Shown here one piece after another: positions 1-9,109 of a stretch of 40,091 bases of DNA. The DNA is from Acinetobacter sp. (GTDB lineage: Bacteria; Pseudomonadota; Gammaproteobacteria; Pseudomonadales; Moraxellaceae), in assembly GCA_008017315.1 (NCBI GenBank), contig SSHE01000021.1:1-40091 (forward strand), in the 5' to 3' direction. The notes under the pieces are model-generated. The model did no database searches. It was not told the DNA's origin and saw nothing but the letters and a program-made list of their open reading frames with translations. Position 1 is the stretch's first letter, and each line of letters opens with the position of its first letter. Made by a program: the position numbers and the translations under genes.

Positions 1-1
1 A

Positions 2-2221
2 GGTAATGCCAAAAAACTAAATTGGGACAATGCTAAAAAAGAATGTCGAAATTCTAAATAAGCTAACTTTAATGATTGGCGATTACCAACCATTGAAGAA
101 TTAAAAACATTAATGATTCAAAATAAACAAGGATATAACTGCCCTCAAAATATATTATTCCAACCTATAAAAAATAGTTGGGGAATGTATTGGTCAATTT
201 CACCTTATACCGATGAAGATTCTTGGTATTCATATCTTGAGAATGAAAATGATGAATATTATTGGTATTTATATTTTGAAAATGGAAATATCGCTTATAA
301 TAATAATCTTGGCAATGCTTATGTTCGATCTGTTCGTGGTCAAGCAAAAATCACTCTACCACAACACGCACAGACCATACAAAAACCTGTACAAGCAATA
401 GCAAAACCGCAACCATCAACTATACCAACAAAACAACCTATTCAGCCACAGATAGTACAAAAACCTGTACAGCCTGCTACCCCAACTGCAAAACCGCCCC
501 AACAACCAACAATACCATTTAGTGATGAACTCGACCAAGGCGTATGGACTGACCCAAATACTGGGTTAATGTGGGCGAGAATTAGTATCGGGCAAGAATG
601 GAAAAATGGTAAATGTGTAAGTAGTGCGAAAAGATTAGATTGGTATGATGCACAAAAAGAATGTCAAAACTTTAAATTAGCAGGTTTTAGTGACTGGCGA
701 TTACCAACGATTGATGAATTAAAAACACTAAAACTAAATCGGGTAGCTGGTTATAATTGCCCTAATATGATGCTATTTCAACCTAAAAAACGTGATTGGG
801 GAATGTATTGGTCAATTTCACCTTATACTGATGAATATTCTTGGTATTTATATTTTGAGAATGGAAATATCGCTTATAATGGCAATCGTGGCAATGCTTA
901 TGTTCGAGCAGTTCGTGGCAAAGCGAAAAATACCCAAACCCAGCAAAAACCAACTGTACAAAAAACCGTACAATATATCACTAAACCACAACCATCAACG
1001 ACACCAATAAAGCAACCTATTCAGCCACAGACAGCACAAAAACCTGTACAGTCTGTTACACCAACTGCAAAACCGACCCAACAACCAACAACACCGCCTA
1101 TTAACAAACTTGACCAAGGCGTATGGACTGACCCAAATACTGGTTTAATGTGGGCGAGAATTAGTATCGGGCAACAATGGATAAATGGACAGTGTGTAGG
1201 TGATGCAAAAGAATTAAATTGGGAAGATGCAGAAAAAGAATGTCAAAACTTTCAATTAGCAGGATTTAATGATTGGCAACTACCGACTATTGACGAATTA
1301 AACACATTAAAATTAAAAAACACATCAGGTACATTATTCCCCCCTAAATCAGATAATTGGGGACAGTATTGGTCAGCATCACCTTATAAATTTGATAATA
1401 ATTTTACTTGGGGAACAGATTTTCATACTGGCTATTCATACGGTTACGATGAAAATGATACCTATCATGTTCGTGTAGTTCGTGGTGGCACAGCAAAAAT
1501 TTCCAGACCTAAAAAAACTATACAGCCTGTTACATCAACGGCAAAACCGCCCCAACAACAAACAACACCATCTAGTAATGAACTCGATAAAGGCGTATGG
1601 ACTGACCCAAATACTGGCTTAATGTGGGCGAGAATCAGCATCGGGCAACAATGGGAAAATGGAAAGTGTATAAGTGATGCTAGAAAATTAGACTGGGAAG
1701 ATGCGAAAAAAGAATGTCAAAATTATAAATTAGCTAACTTTAATGATTGGCGATTACCCACGATTGATGAATTAACAACATTAATGATTCAAGGTAAATC
1801 AGGATATAACTGCCCTAAAAATATATTATTCCAACCTAACAAAGACAGTTTTGGATATTATTGGTCTGAATCATCTAATAAATATGCTTATGCACTATAT
1901 ATAGGCTTTGATGGTGGTTTTTTATATGACAGCAAAAAGAACAGCAATAGCCATGTTCGGGCAGTTCGTGGAAATGCAAAAATAACCTTACCCCAACAAA
2001 AACCTGCTACTCAGCAGAATGTAATTCAAAGCAATACTCCATCTAAAAATAAATCAACATCCTATACAATTCATATAATATCAGATTTTATTACAATTTT
2101 ATTTAAAAATTTCTTTCATTATATATGGTTACTTCTAAAAATAATAGCTATTATTATATGGATTGGTTTTGTATTAGCTGTTATATTAACTGTTATAATA
2201 TCTATATTTAAGCATTTTTAG
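2..2221 (+). pseudogene. Tandem DUF1566/Lcl-C-type repeat protein with Pro/Gln-rich linkers and a C-terminal TM helix; 5' end lies outside the window and an in-frame TAA interrupts the frame at 59-61
   Basis: Frame 2 reads GNAKKLNWDNAKKECRNSK*ANFNDWRLPTIEELKTLMIQ and runs into the 113-2221 ORF. At least four copies of the module GVWTDPNTGLMWARISIGQ..W.NG.C...A..L.W.DA.KECQN..LA.F.DW.LPTIDEL. C-terminal hydrophobic segment YIWLLLKIIAIIIWIGFVLAVILTVIISIF. Confidence 0.75.
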
Positions 2222-2234
2222 AATTTAATGTTTG

Positions 2235-2262
2235 AAAGATTCAGCCTAAAATTTGAATCTTT
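2235..2262. terminator. Hairpin AAAGATTCA-N10-TGAATCTTT between convergent genes
   Basis: 9-bp perfect inverted repeat followed by TTTTATTT, directly after the vapC stop and downstream of the DUF1566 ORF. Confidence 0.6.
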
Positions 2263-2658
2263 TTATTTAGGTTCAATACAAACAGGAAAAATATGTTCAC
2301 GCTCACCACGTTTTAACAATCGCTTATCAAAACTATAAAATCCTGTACATTCATTCGATAAGGCAACATGCAAAGCATCTGCTATATCCATTCCTTGCTT
2401 TGCCCAAATTAAAGCCTGATACCATGTAGATGAAAACTGAAAATATAAATTCTGTAACATCAATAAATTTTCAAATGCTTCTATAATGTCTTCTTTTAAA
2501 ATACCATTTGAACGTAAGACCCAAGCCAACTCTAAACCTACGGTTATGGGAATAAAACATTGTTCAGAATTTTCAATCAGTTGTGTTGCTTTTTCAGCTT
2601 GAATTGGGTCATCAGCCAACAAATAACGGGCTAAAATATTTGTATCTAATGCAATCAT
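2263..2658 (-). CDS. PIN-domain toxin, VapC-like
   Basis: MIALDTNILARYLL N-terminus, acidic residue pattern and DIADALHVALSNE motif typical of PIN domains; TAATG overlap with the upstream gene. Confidence 0.85.
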   Translation of the reverse strand: MIALDTNILARYLLADDPIQAEKATQLIENSEQCFIPITVGLELAWVLRSNGILKEDIIEAFENLLMLQNLYFQFSSTWYQALIWAKQGMDIADALHVALSNECTGFYSFDKRLLKRGEREHIFPVCIEPK

Positions 2659-2867
2659 TATCGGCTCAACATATCATCTTGTAAAATGACTTGTGAAAAC
2701 TCATCTTGAGGAATATCTTTTTTTCGATTAGCTAACATGCCCTTACAATCACGCACCGTTAAAGAATTTTTCTTAATTTCATTAATAAAATCCATCACTT
2801 GATATAATTTTTTTTCATCAAGTTGATGTAATTTTTCAATAATACTACGCTCAAGAATGGCATTCAT
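2658..2867 (-). CDS. Putative antitoxin partner of the PIN toxin (DUF2281-like small protein)
   Basis: Short ORF (MNAILERSIIEKLHQLDEKKLYQVMDFI...) overlapping the toxin start by 1 nt; the ATG at 2867 is more plausible than 2912. Confidence 0.65.
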   Translation of the reverse strand: MNAILERSIIEKLHQLDEKKLYQVMDFINEIKKNSLTVRDCKGMLANRKKDIPQDEFSQVILQDDMLSR

Positions 2868-2943
2868 CTCAGCTCCCCAATTTCGATACATTCTCCAAGA
2901 ATCATAACACAAACTAGAGCATAGTATTTACACCCACCATATA

Positions 2944-2973
2944 AAAGATTCAGCCTAAAAATTGAAGCTTTTT
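2944..2973. repeat. Second copy of the AAGATTCAGCCTAAAA hairpin element
   Basis: 16-nt exact match (2945-2960) to 2236-2251, plus a similar 3' arm TTGAAGCTTTTT. Confidence 0.7.
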
Positions 2974-3030
2974 ACTGTAGTAGAACAGATATTGTATGGC
3001 AAATCGTAAGACTATTTCCATAACTTTAAA

Positions 3031-3061
3031 AAAAACAGACACCTTAAATATGTCTGTTTTT
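3031..3061. terminator. Rho-independent, potentially bidirectional terminator downstream of the porin
   Basis: AAAAACAGACA-CCTTAAATA-TGTCTGTTTTT, 11-bp perfect stem with T/A tracts. Confidence 0.85.
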
Positions 3062-3076
3062 TCACCTAAAAAAAGA

Positions 3077-4303
3077 TTAAAAACTATAGCGTGCCATTGC
3101 CCCTACCCGATTATCTTGACCTTTTACACCGACAAAAGTTTCACGTTCACCATGCACATATTCCACGCCAAACATTAAAGGCTTGCTCGGTGCATACATT
3201 AGATTGACCCAACCTTGTTGCAGTTCTTTATTGGCAGTCGGGTTTAAGGTTGCATAACGGTTGCCATCATCTGCCTGCATCACGCCATAGCCTACCGTAC
3301 TGCGTAACTGTGGATTGATCTGATAAGTCGCCCCAACGGATGCCACATCAAATACATTATTTTCCAAATCATTGCCATCTACACTAAAAGCGGTATTGGC
3401 AAACATGGTCAGATTCTGATTACCCTCAACGTGCATATAATCCGCCGACATTTTAAATTCAGGGCTGAATTTATAACTCGCCCCAATACCTGCACCCCAA
3501 CCTGTGGTTTTTACATCCTCTTTTGGTGAGGCAGCACGGTTTTGCTCCACAAAGACCCGTCCTGAAATCAAGCCCTGATTTTGGGCAAAATTGTGATTTA
3601 CTTTTGCAGTCAAAGTCGGCAGACGATTATCCGAGTTTTTTTGCTCAAGACCGACCAAAACTTGTGTATCTGGGGTGACTTTTTCACTATAACGTAGCAT
3701 CGCACGGCGATCATAAGCAGAGCCAAGATTGAGATTAAAGTCCAACATCTCTGGAATGACTTCAAGATTGGAAAACGTCGATGTGGTTTGACCCATCAAC
3801 CAGTGATCATACGTTAAATAGCCATGACGCAAACGTAATTTAGGATTGACCGTACCATCATCACGAAAATCGACTTCGACTTTTCCACCAATATCCGCAC
3901 CTGCAACTGGGGTTTTAAAATCCCCCCCTATACGGCTACTATTAACCGTACTATAAAGCTTGTCGTTATGTTTGCCATCTAATGCAACAGCATTGATACG
4001 GTTAAAAATACTTTCTCCACCTTCTGCCTGATAGCTGACATCGGCACGGACAAAACCATACAGTTTGGCTTCTGCACCACCTGCAGTGGTCAATTTCAAT
4101 TCTTTTGCAGCAGTATTTGCTGGTGTAACTGTCACCTGTACGGCAGATTGTTGCTGAATCAACGCACGTAATTCTTGCACTTCTGCACGTAGTTGTTGCA
4201 CTTCTGCCATTTGTTCGGCGTTGGCATACGAGGTAAAAAATGTTGCTATTGCAAGGGTTAGAGCTGTTTTAACCCATCCTTTTTTCATGAGAGAACTACT
4301 CAT
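3077..4303 (-). CDS. DcaP-like outer-membrane porin
   Basis: Signal peptide MKKGWVKTALTLAIATFFTSYANA, N-terminal coiled coil (EQMAEVQQLRAEVQELRALIQQQ), LYGFVRADVSYQ and a C-terminal aromatic residue (RYSF). Confidence 0.85.
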   Translation of the reverse strand: MSSSLMKKGWVKTALTLAIATFFTSYANAEQMAEVQQLRAEVQELRALIQQQSAVQVTVTPANTAAKELKLTTAGGAEAKLYGFVRADVSYQAEGGESIFNRINAVALDGKHNDKLYSTVNSSRIGGDFKTPVAGADIGGKVEVDFRDDGTVNPKLRLRHGYLTYDHWLMGQTTSTFSNLEVIPEMLDFNLNLGSAYDRRAMLRYSEKVTPDTQVLVGLEQKNSDNRLPTLTAKVNHNFAQNQGLISGRVFVEQNRAASPKEDVKTTGWGAGIGASYKFSPEFKMSADYMHVEGNQNLTMFANTAFSVDGNDLENNVFDVASVGATYQINPQLRSTVGYGVMQADDGNRYATLNPTANKELQQGWVNLMYAPSKPLMFGVEYVHGERETFVGVKGQDNRVGAMARYSF

Positions 4304-4502
4304 GTTAATCTCCTAAATTTTTTATGGTGATGATGTATCCATGTCATACACTTTTGCATTGTGACAAATTTATTAACAACTTTTAGCTATGCTTTAGTCT
4401 AATCCTGCCACAAATTCCACGTCATTTTTGCCAAACCCACTCGTTCAAAGTGTGTTTTCCGTTTATAGTGAGCGGAAAATTCACATCCCTATTGGTGTTT
4501 TT

Positions 4503-5207
4503 ATGAATATGGAACACGTTCAAATCGTAGATCATGCGATTACCTCCCGCCATTCTGTGCGTGCTTTTTTAAATCAACCTGTTGAACAGCAACTCATTAA
4601 GGATATTCTGAGCGTTGCTAGTCGTGCACCGTCGGGAACCAATACACAGCCTTGGAAAGTCTATGTGGTCACAGGGCAAAAACGTGATGAAATGGTCAAA
4701 CGTGTGTGTGATGCCCAAATCGCTGTCGCACAAAATCCACAACTTGCCGCACAATATCAAGAAACGTTTGCCTACTATCCAAAAAATTGGGTTTCACCAT
4801 TTATTGACCGTCGTCGTGAGAATGGTTGGGGTTTATATGGTTTGCTCGGTATTCAAAAGGGCGATAAAGAAAAAATGGCCTTGCAGCATTTGCGTAATTT
4901 TCAGCTATTTGATGCACCTGTAGGTTTATTCTTTACCACCAATAAAGCTATGGGAATTGGTTCAAAAATGGATATTTCCATGATGCTTCAAAACGTCATG
5001 ATTGCAGCTAAGGCACGTGGTTTGGATACTTGTCCACAAGCCGCATGGAATCATTTTCATCCGATTGTATTGGATATCGTCGGTGCACTCGATGATGAGG
5101 AATTGGTATGCGGCATAGCTCTCGGTTATGCCGATCCTGAACATATTATCAATACGTTTATTACCCCACGTGTACCTGTAGAAGAGTTTGCGGTGTTTTT
5201 GGGTTAA
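4503..5207 (+). CDS. Nitroreductase family protein
   Basis: AITSRHSVRAFLNQPV...ASRAPSGTNTQPWKVYVVTG FMN-binding signature; internal ATG at 4503 preferred to 4428. Confidence 0.88.
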   Translation: MNMEHVQIVDHAITSRHSVRAFLNQPVEQQLIKDILSVASRAPSGTNTQPWKVYVVTGQKRDEMVKRVCDAQIAVAQNPQLAAQYQETFAYYPKNWVSPFIDRRRENGWGLYGLLGIQKGDKEKMALQHLRNFQLFDAPVGLFFTTNKAMGIGSKMDISMMLQNVMIAAKARGLDTCPQAAWNHFHPIVLDIVGALDDEELVCGIALGYADPEHIINTFITPRVPVEEFAVFLG

Positions 5208-5246
5208 TTGAGCAATTCAGCCAATACAACACACTATTGGCTGTTA

Positions 5247-5825
5247 CTACAAAAATCTCACCTCATCCACTCGCATCAATTCACAAGCCCCATTACCTGT
5301 ATCTTCACGGCTTAAAGAGCTACGCCAATGCCAACCCTCTTCCGCTTGCACCTCAACCAATGCACCTTTTAAATACACCAAATCATCCTTTTTCACTTTT
5401 TTGAGTTGATCTGCAACATAGGCATTTGCGGGAATAATGTGCATATTGGCACTATGCGTTTCAATCTCTCGTCTTGGGATAGGGGGTTCATTTGCATAAC
5501 GCCAAAAATACCAACGACCACTTTGACTAATATCCAATTTTTGATATACCGCAGGGTCAGCCATCTTCCCCCAACCCACGGCAAAATCCACTGGGCTCAG
5601 CTCTGCTTCTCGCCCAGACCGATATTCCTCTCGTCTCAAAATTCGAAATTCGCCTGCATATTGCTCCAAATCCGTAATGGTATATGAGCCAAATTTTTGG
5701 ACATTTTCACTAATACGTGTGCTTTGCGGCATATCTGCCAAATTGGGACTTGGTTTAAATACATACGTCCACGTGGCATAGAGCAAGGCTATCAGTAGCA
5801 AAACATAGTATTTTCTTGACATCAC
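5247..5825 (-). CDS. Hypothetical protein with a single N-terminal TM/signal anchor
   Basis: MMSRKYYVLLLIALLYATWTYVF hydrophobic N-terminus; 192 codons. Confidence 0.75.
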   Translation of the reverse strand: MMSRKYYVLLLIALLYATWTYVFKPSPNLADMPQSTRISENVQKFGSYTITDLEQYAGEFRILRREEYRSGREAELSPVDFAVGWGKMADPAVYQKLDISQSGRWYFWRYANEPPIPRREIETHSANMHIIPANAYVADQLKKVKKDDLVYLKGALVEVQAEEGWHWRSSLSREDTGNGACELMRVDEVRFL

Positions 5826-5892
5826 TTTTCGCTTTTTAGTTCCCTTTAATGCTAGAATAATAGCAATTTTTTATATTTGATATGAATATATT

Positions 5893-6450
5893 ATGTCATC
5901 AAACGCTTATGCCTACACCTTACAGACTGTACCTTATGAAATCTCTGTTGCAGAGCAACGTGCAGCACAGTTGATGATGTGGCGGAGTACCAATAAAATC
6001 AGCCCAAAAACATGGGCGATTGTGGGTGCTGTTACCGCTTTGGCCATTCTCGGTTTAATTTTTCTGAAAAATTATTCAACCATTTTTTGCTGGGTCGTGC
6101 TGGTATGTGTTGCCTTATTTTTATTTATTCGTCTGGTCGCCTATGAATGGTATGTCAAACGTAAAATGAATGAATTTCCTGTACAAGAAGTCACAGGTAT
6201 CAAATTGGGCATCCAACCTCATGGCATGGTGATGCAACAAAAAATGGGGGCACAGCAAGGTGTTGCCAATATCGCATGGAAAGACATCAGTGAATGGTAT
6301 GACAGTCCAGAATTTTTATTGATGACCTTCACGGTAAAAGGACAGCAAGGTTCATTTTTCCTGCCGAAACGTATGGATGGCAAAAGTTTTCCTTTTGCAA
6401 CAATTCGCAAACATCTCAATGAAGCGATTGGCAATGCAAAACCGCTTTAA
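5893..6450 (+). CDS. Hypothetical membrane protein, possibly YcxB-like
   Basis: Two adjacent TM segments (WAIVGAVTALAILGLIFL; IFCWVVLVCVALFLFIRLVAYEW) followed by a soluble C-terminal domain. Confidence 0.7.
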   Translation: MSSNAYAYTLQTVPYEISVAEQRAAQLMMWRSTNKISPKTWAIVGAVTALAILGLIFLKNYSTIFCWVVLVCVALFLFIRLVAYEWYVKRKMNEFPVQEVTGIKLGIQPHGMVMQQKMGAQQGVANIAWKDISEWYDSPEFLLMTFTVKGQQGSFFLPKRMDGKSFPFATIRKHLNEAIGNAKPL

Positions 6451-6477
6451 ATCATTGTTCTCGCCCGACACGCTACA

Positions 6478-6511
6478 ATACCCTGAGCTTGCAACAACTC
6501 AGGGTATTTTT
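6478..6511 (+). terminator. Rho-independent terminator
   Basis: ATACCCTGAG-CTTGCAACAA-CTCAGGGTAT followed by TTTTT. Confidence 0.85.
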
Positions 6512-6608
6512 TGCAAAATGAATGATAATACGTATTAAATGAAAATCCTTATTGTTTACACAATTTTCCGCTATACTTCGTTTCAAGTATTCTATTCTTT
6601 CTTTTGCC

Positions 6609-9065
6609 ATGTTTAAAAAGACACTTTTCCAAATCCACTGGTTTCTCGGTATCACTGCTGGTCTGATTCTCTCTCTTATGGGGGTTACGGGTGCGATTTA
6701 CTCCTACGAATCACAAATCCTAAAATGGCTCAATAGTGAAAGTTATCAGGTGGTGGTTGCTCCCAATCAAAGCAAACTCAATCCAGAGCAGCTTTATCAG
6801 CATTTTATCCAGCAAGATCCAAATATCAAAATTAATAGTATTACCATTGCCAAAGATGCCAATACTTCATCTTCTCTCAATATTGCAAAAGAAGGCGAAC
6901 GACGTGGCAAAACCATCATGGTCAATCCTTATACGGCTGAGGTCTTGCCCGAGATTAAGGGACGTGAGTTTTTTCAGTTTATTCAGCAATTGCATCGTAA
7001 TTTAACTGTTGGTGAGTTTGGAAAACAGATTACAGGTGCATGTACTTTAATGCTGATTTATTTTGTATTAAGTGGTCTTTATCTACGCTTACCGAAAAAG
7101 CATTCTTTGCGTCAATGGTTCTTTATCAAACCCAAACTCAAAGGGCGTAATTTTATTTGGGATTTACATGCGGTGGTGGGTACGTGGGTAATTATCTTTT
7201 ATCTCATTTTTGCTATGACAGGATTATATTGGTCGTATGACTGGTGGCGTAATGGCATGTTTACAGTGCTGGGGGTAGAACGTCCTCAGCCACAAATGCA
7301 AGCAGGTGAACATAAAACAGGTCTCGGACAAGGTGAGGGCTCAAGAGGTGAAAGACAACCTCGTGGCGAGGGTCGTGGTGGTCGCAATGCCCAGCAGCAA
7401 CACATCTCGCTTTCTACTGTGCAAATCAGTCAAGCACTTCATCAGAGTTGGACTGGATTTACCGCACAATTAAACCGTGACTACACGAGTATTACCCTTA
7501 ATCTGCCAAAAACTGACGATGGCAAACTTGAGATTGCATTCGTAGATGCACCTGCACAACATGAACGTGCCAGAAATAGTGCGACTTATAATTACCAAAC
7601 AGCTCAAATTGAAAAACTTGAACTTTACGAAACAAAGAAACTCAATGAAAAAATCATGGGCAGCATGTTGCCTGTGCATCGTGGTAGTTTTATGGGGGGT
7701 ATCTATCAATTTTTTGCCATGCTTGCATCTCTGGCAATGCCACTCTTTTTAGTCACTGGTTGGATGCTGTATTTAAAACGTCGTAAACAAAAGAAATTGA
7801 CCCAATCGGCACGCTCAGGACTCAGCAGTCTGACACTTGATCCAAATGCACCACAGTGGACGATTCTATATGCCAGCCAAACAGGCATGGCCGAACAAAT
7901 CGCCTACAATACTTCGACTGCATTACAACAGGCAGGTGTTCCAACTCAAGTCAAAGCACTGAAAAGTTGTACGCCCGAACACATTCTTGAATTTAAACGG
8001 GTACTTTTTGTGGTGAGTACGTATGGCACAGGTGATGCACCTGACTTGGCTGTAACGTTTGCCAAAAAATACATGGCACAACCTCAAAATTTTGCTGGAT
8101 TACAATATGCCATTCTCGCATTAGGCTCTAAAGAATACCCTGAAACCTACTGTACTTTTGGACATCAACTGCATACATGGCTGACAACCAGTCAAGCGCA
8201 AGCGATTTTCCCTATACAAGAAGTGGACAATGGCAATCAGGCGGATTTACAACAATGGTACTCTGCCCTTGCTCAAATGACCCATAAAGAAGTCCATGCT
8301 GTCATGACTGAAAAAACCTTTGATGACTGGCAACTGGTGTCACGTAAACTGATGAATAGCAATAGTCAGGGCGAACCTGTATTTGAAGTCGTATTACAAC
8401 CTTTATCTGATGAATCTTGGCACGCAGGTGATATTTTAGAAATTCAGCCTGCCAACAATGCCGATTTACCTTCTCGTGAATATTCCATTGCCAGTATTCC
8501 ACAGGACAAATTACTACGTCTAGTGGTGCGTCAAAAGCAACTCACCGATGGCTTGGGCTTAGGTTCAGGCTGGCTGACTCAACATGCTGAAGTCGGCACA
8601 AAGATTCAGGCACGTATTCGCACCAATCCATCTTTCCATTTGATTGATGATAACCGCCCAATCATTTGTATTGGTAATGGTACAGGCATTGCAGGTTTGA
8701 TGAGTTTACTTAAACAGCGTGAACAGCTTGGTTTTACCCAAAACTGGCTGATTTTTGGTGAACGTCAGCAAGCGATTGATTTCTTCTATCAAACTCAAAT
8801 TCAGACATGGCAACAGACAGGCGTATTGCAGCATGTCGATGTGGCTTTTTCTCGTGACCAAGCCGAACGTATTTATGTACAGGACAAATTACGTGAGCAA
8901 CAGGAACGCTTAAAAGCATGGATTGCACAAGATGCAGTACTGTATATTTGTGGCAGTATCGACGGTATGGCAGGCGGTGTCGAACACACCCTGATAGATA
9001 TTCTTGGCGAAGATACCCTCGATGATTTACGCCAAGCCGACCGCTATCGTCGAGATGTGTATTAG
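6609..9065 (+). CDS. PepSY-TM / flavodoxin / NADPH-FNR fusion flavoreductase (CysJ-like C-terminus)
   Basis: PepSY-TM N-terminus (FQIHWFLGITAGLILSLMGVTGAIYSYE), flavodoxin motif ILYASQTGMAEQIA, FAD motif REYSIAS, NADPH region GNGTGIAGLMSLL and C-terminal RYRRDVY; ATG at 6609 preferred to 6552. Confidence 0.9.
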   Translation: MFKKTLFQIHWFLGITAGLILSLMGVTGAIYSYESQILKWLNSESYQVVVAPNQSKLNPEQLYQHFIQQDPNIKINSITIAKDANTSSSLNIAKEGERRGKTIMVNPYTAEVLPEIKGREFFQFIQQLHRNLTVGEFGKQITGACTLMLIYFVLSGLYLRLPKKHSLRQWFFIKPKLKGRNFIWDLHAVVGTWVIIFYLIFAMTGLYWSYDWWRNGMFTVLGVERPQPQMQAGEHKTGLGQGEGSRGERQPRGEGRGGRNAQQQHISLSTVQISQALHQSWTGFTAQLNRDYTSITLNLPKTDDGKLEIAFVDAPAQHERARNSATYNYQTAQIEKLELYETKKLNEKIMGSMLPVHRGSFMGGIYQFFAMLASLAMPLFLVTGWMLYLKRRKQKKLTQSARSGLSSLTLDPNAPQWTILYASQTGMAEQIAYNTSTALQQAGVPTQVKALKSCTPEHILEFKRVLFVVSTYGTGDAPDLAVTFAKKYMAQPQNFAGLQYAILALGSKEYPETYCTFGHQLHTWLTTSQAQAIFPIQEVDNGNQADLQQWYSALAQMTHKEVHAVMTEKTFDDWQLVSRKLMNSNSQGEPVFEVVLQPLSDESWHAGDILEIQPANNADLPSREYSIASIPQDKLLRLVVRQKQLTDGLGLGSGWLTQHAEVGTKIQARIRTNPSFHLIDDNRPIICIGNGTGIAGLMSLLKQREQLGFTQNWLIFGERQQAIDFFYQTQIQTWQQTGVLQHVDVAFSRDQAERIYVQDKLREQQERLKAWIAQDAVLYICGSIDGMAGGVEHTLIDILGEDTLDDLRQADRYRRDVY

Positions 9066-9076
9066 TTCTTTTCTGA

Positions 9077-9109
9077 AATCCCTTGCGTTATTTATGAACG
9101 CAAGGGATT
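9077..9109. terminator. Hairpin between convergent genes
   Basis: AATCCCTTGCGTT-ATTTATG-AACGCAAGGGATT, 13-bp perfect stem without a strong T tract. Confidence 0.6.

Noticed and set aside
113-2221. Taking 113 as the true start of the DUF1566 repeat protein
   Set aside because: Homology to the module continues upstream in frame across the TAA; ATG 113 falls mid-module (TLMIQ).
1-2221. Programmed stop-codon readthrough at 59-61
   Set aside because: No supporting context was seen; a single TTA-to-TAA substitution is the simpler explanation.
2996-3178. 60-aa ORF downstream of the TA module
   Set aside because: It spans the bidirectional terminator and the 3' end of the porin gene, with no homology signal.
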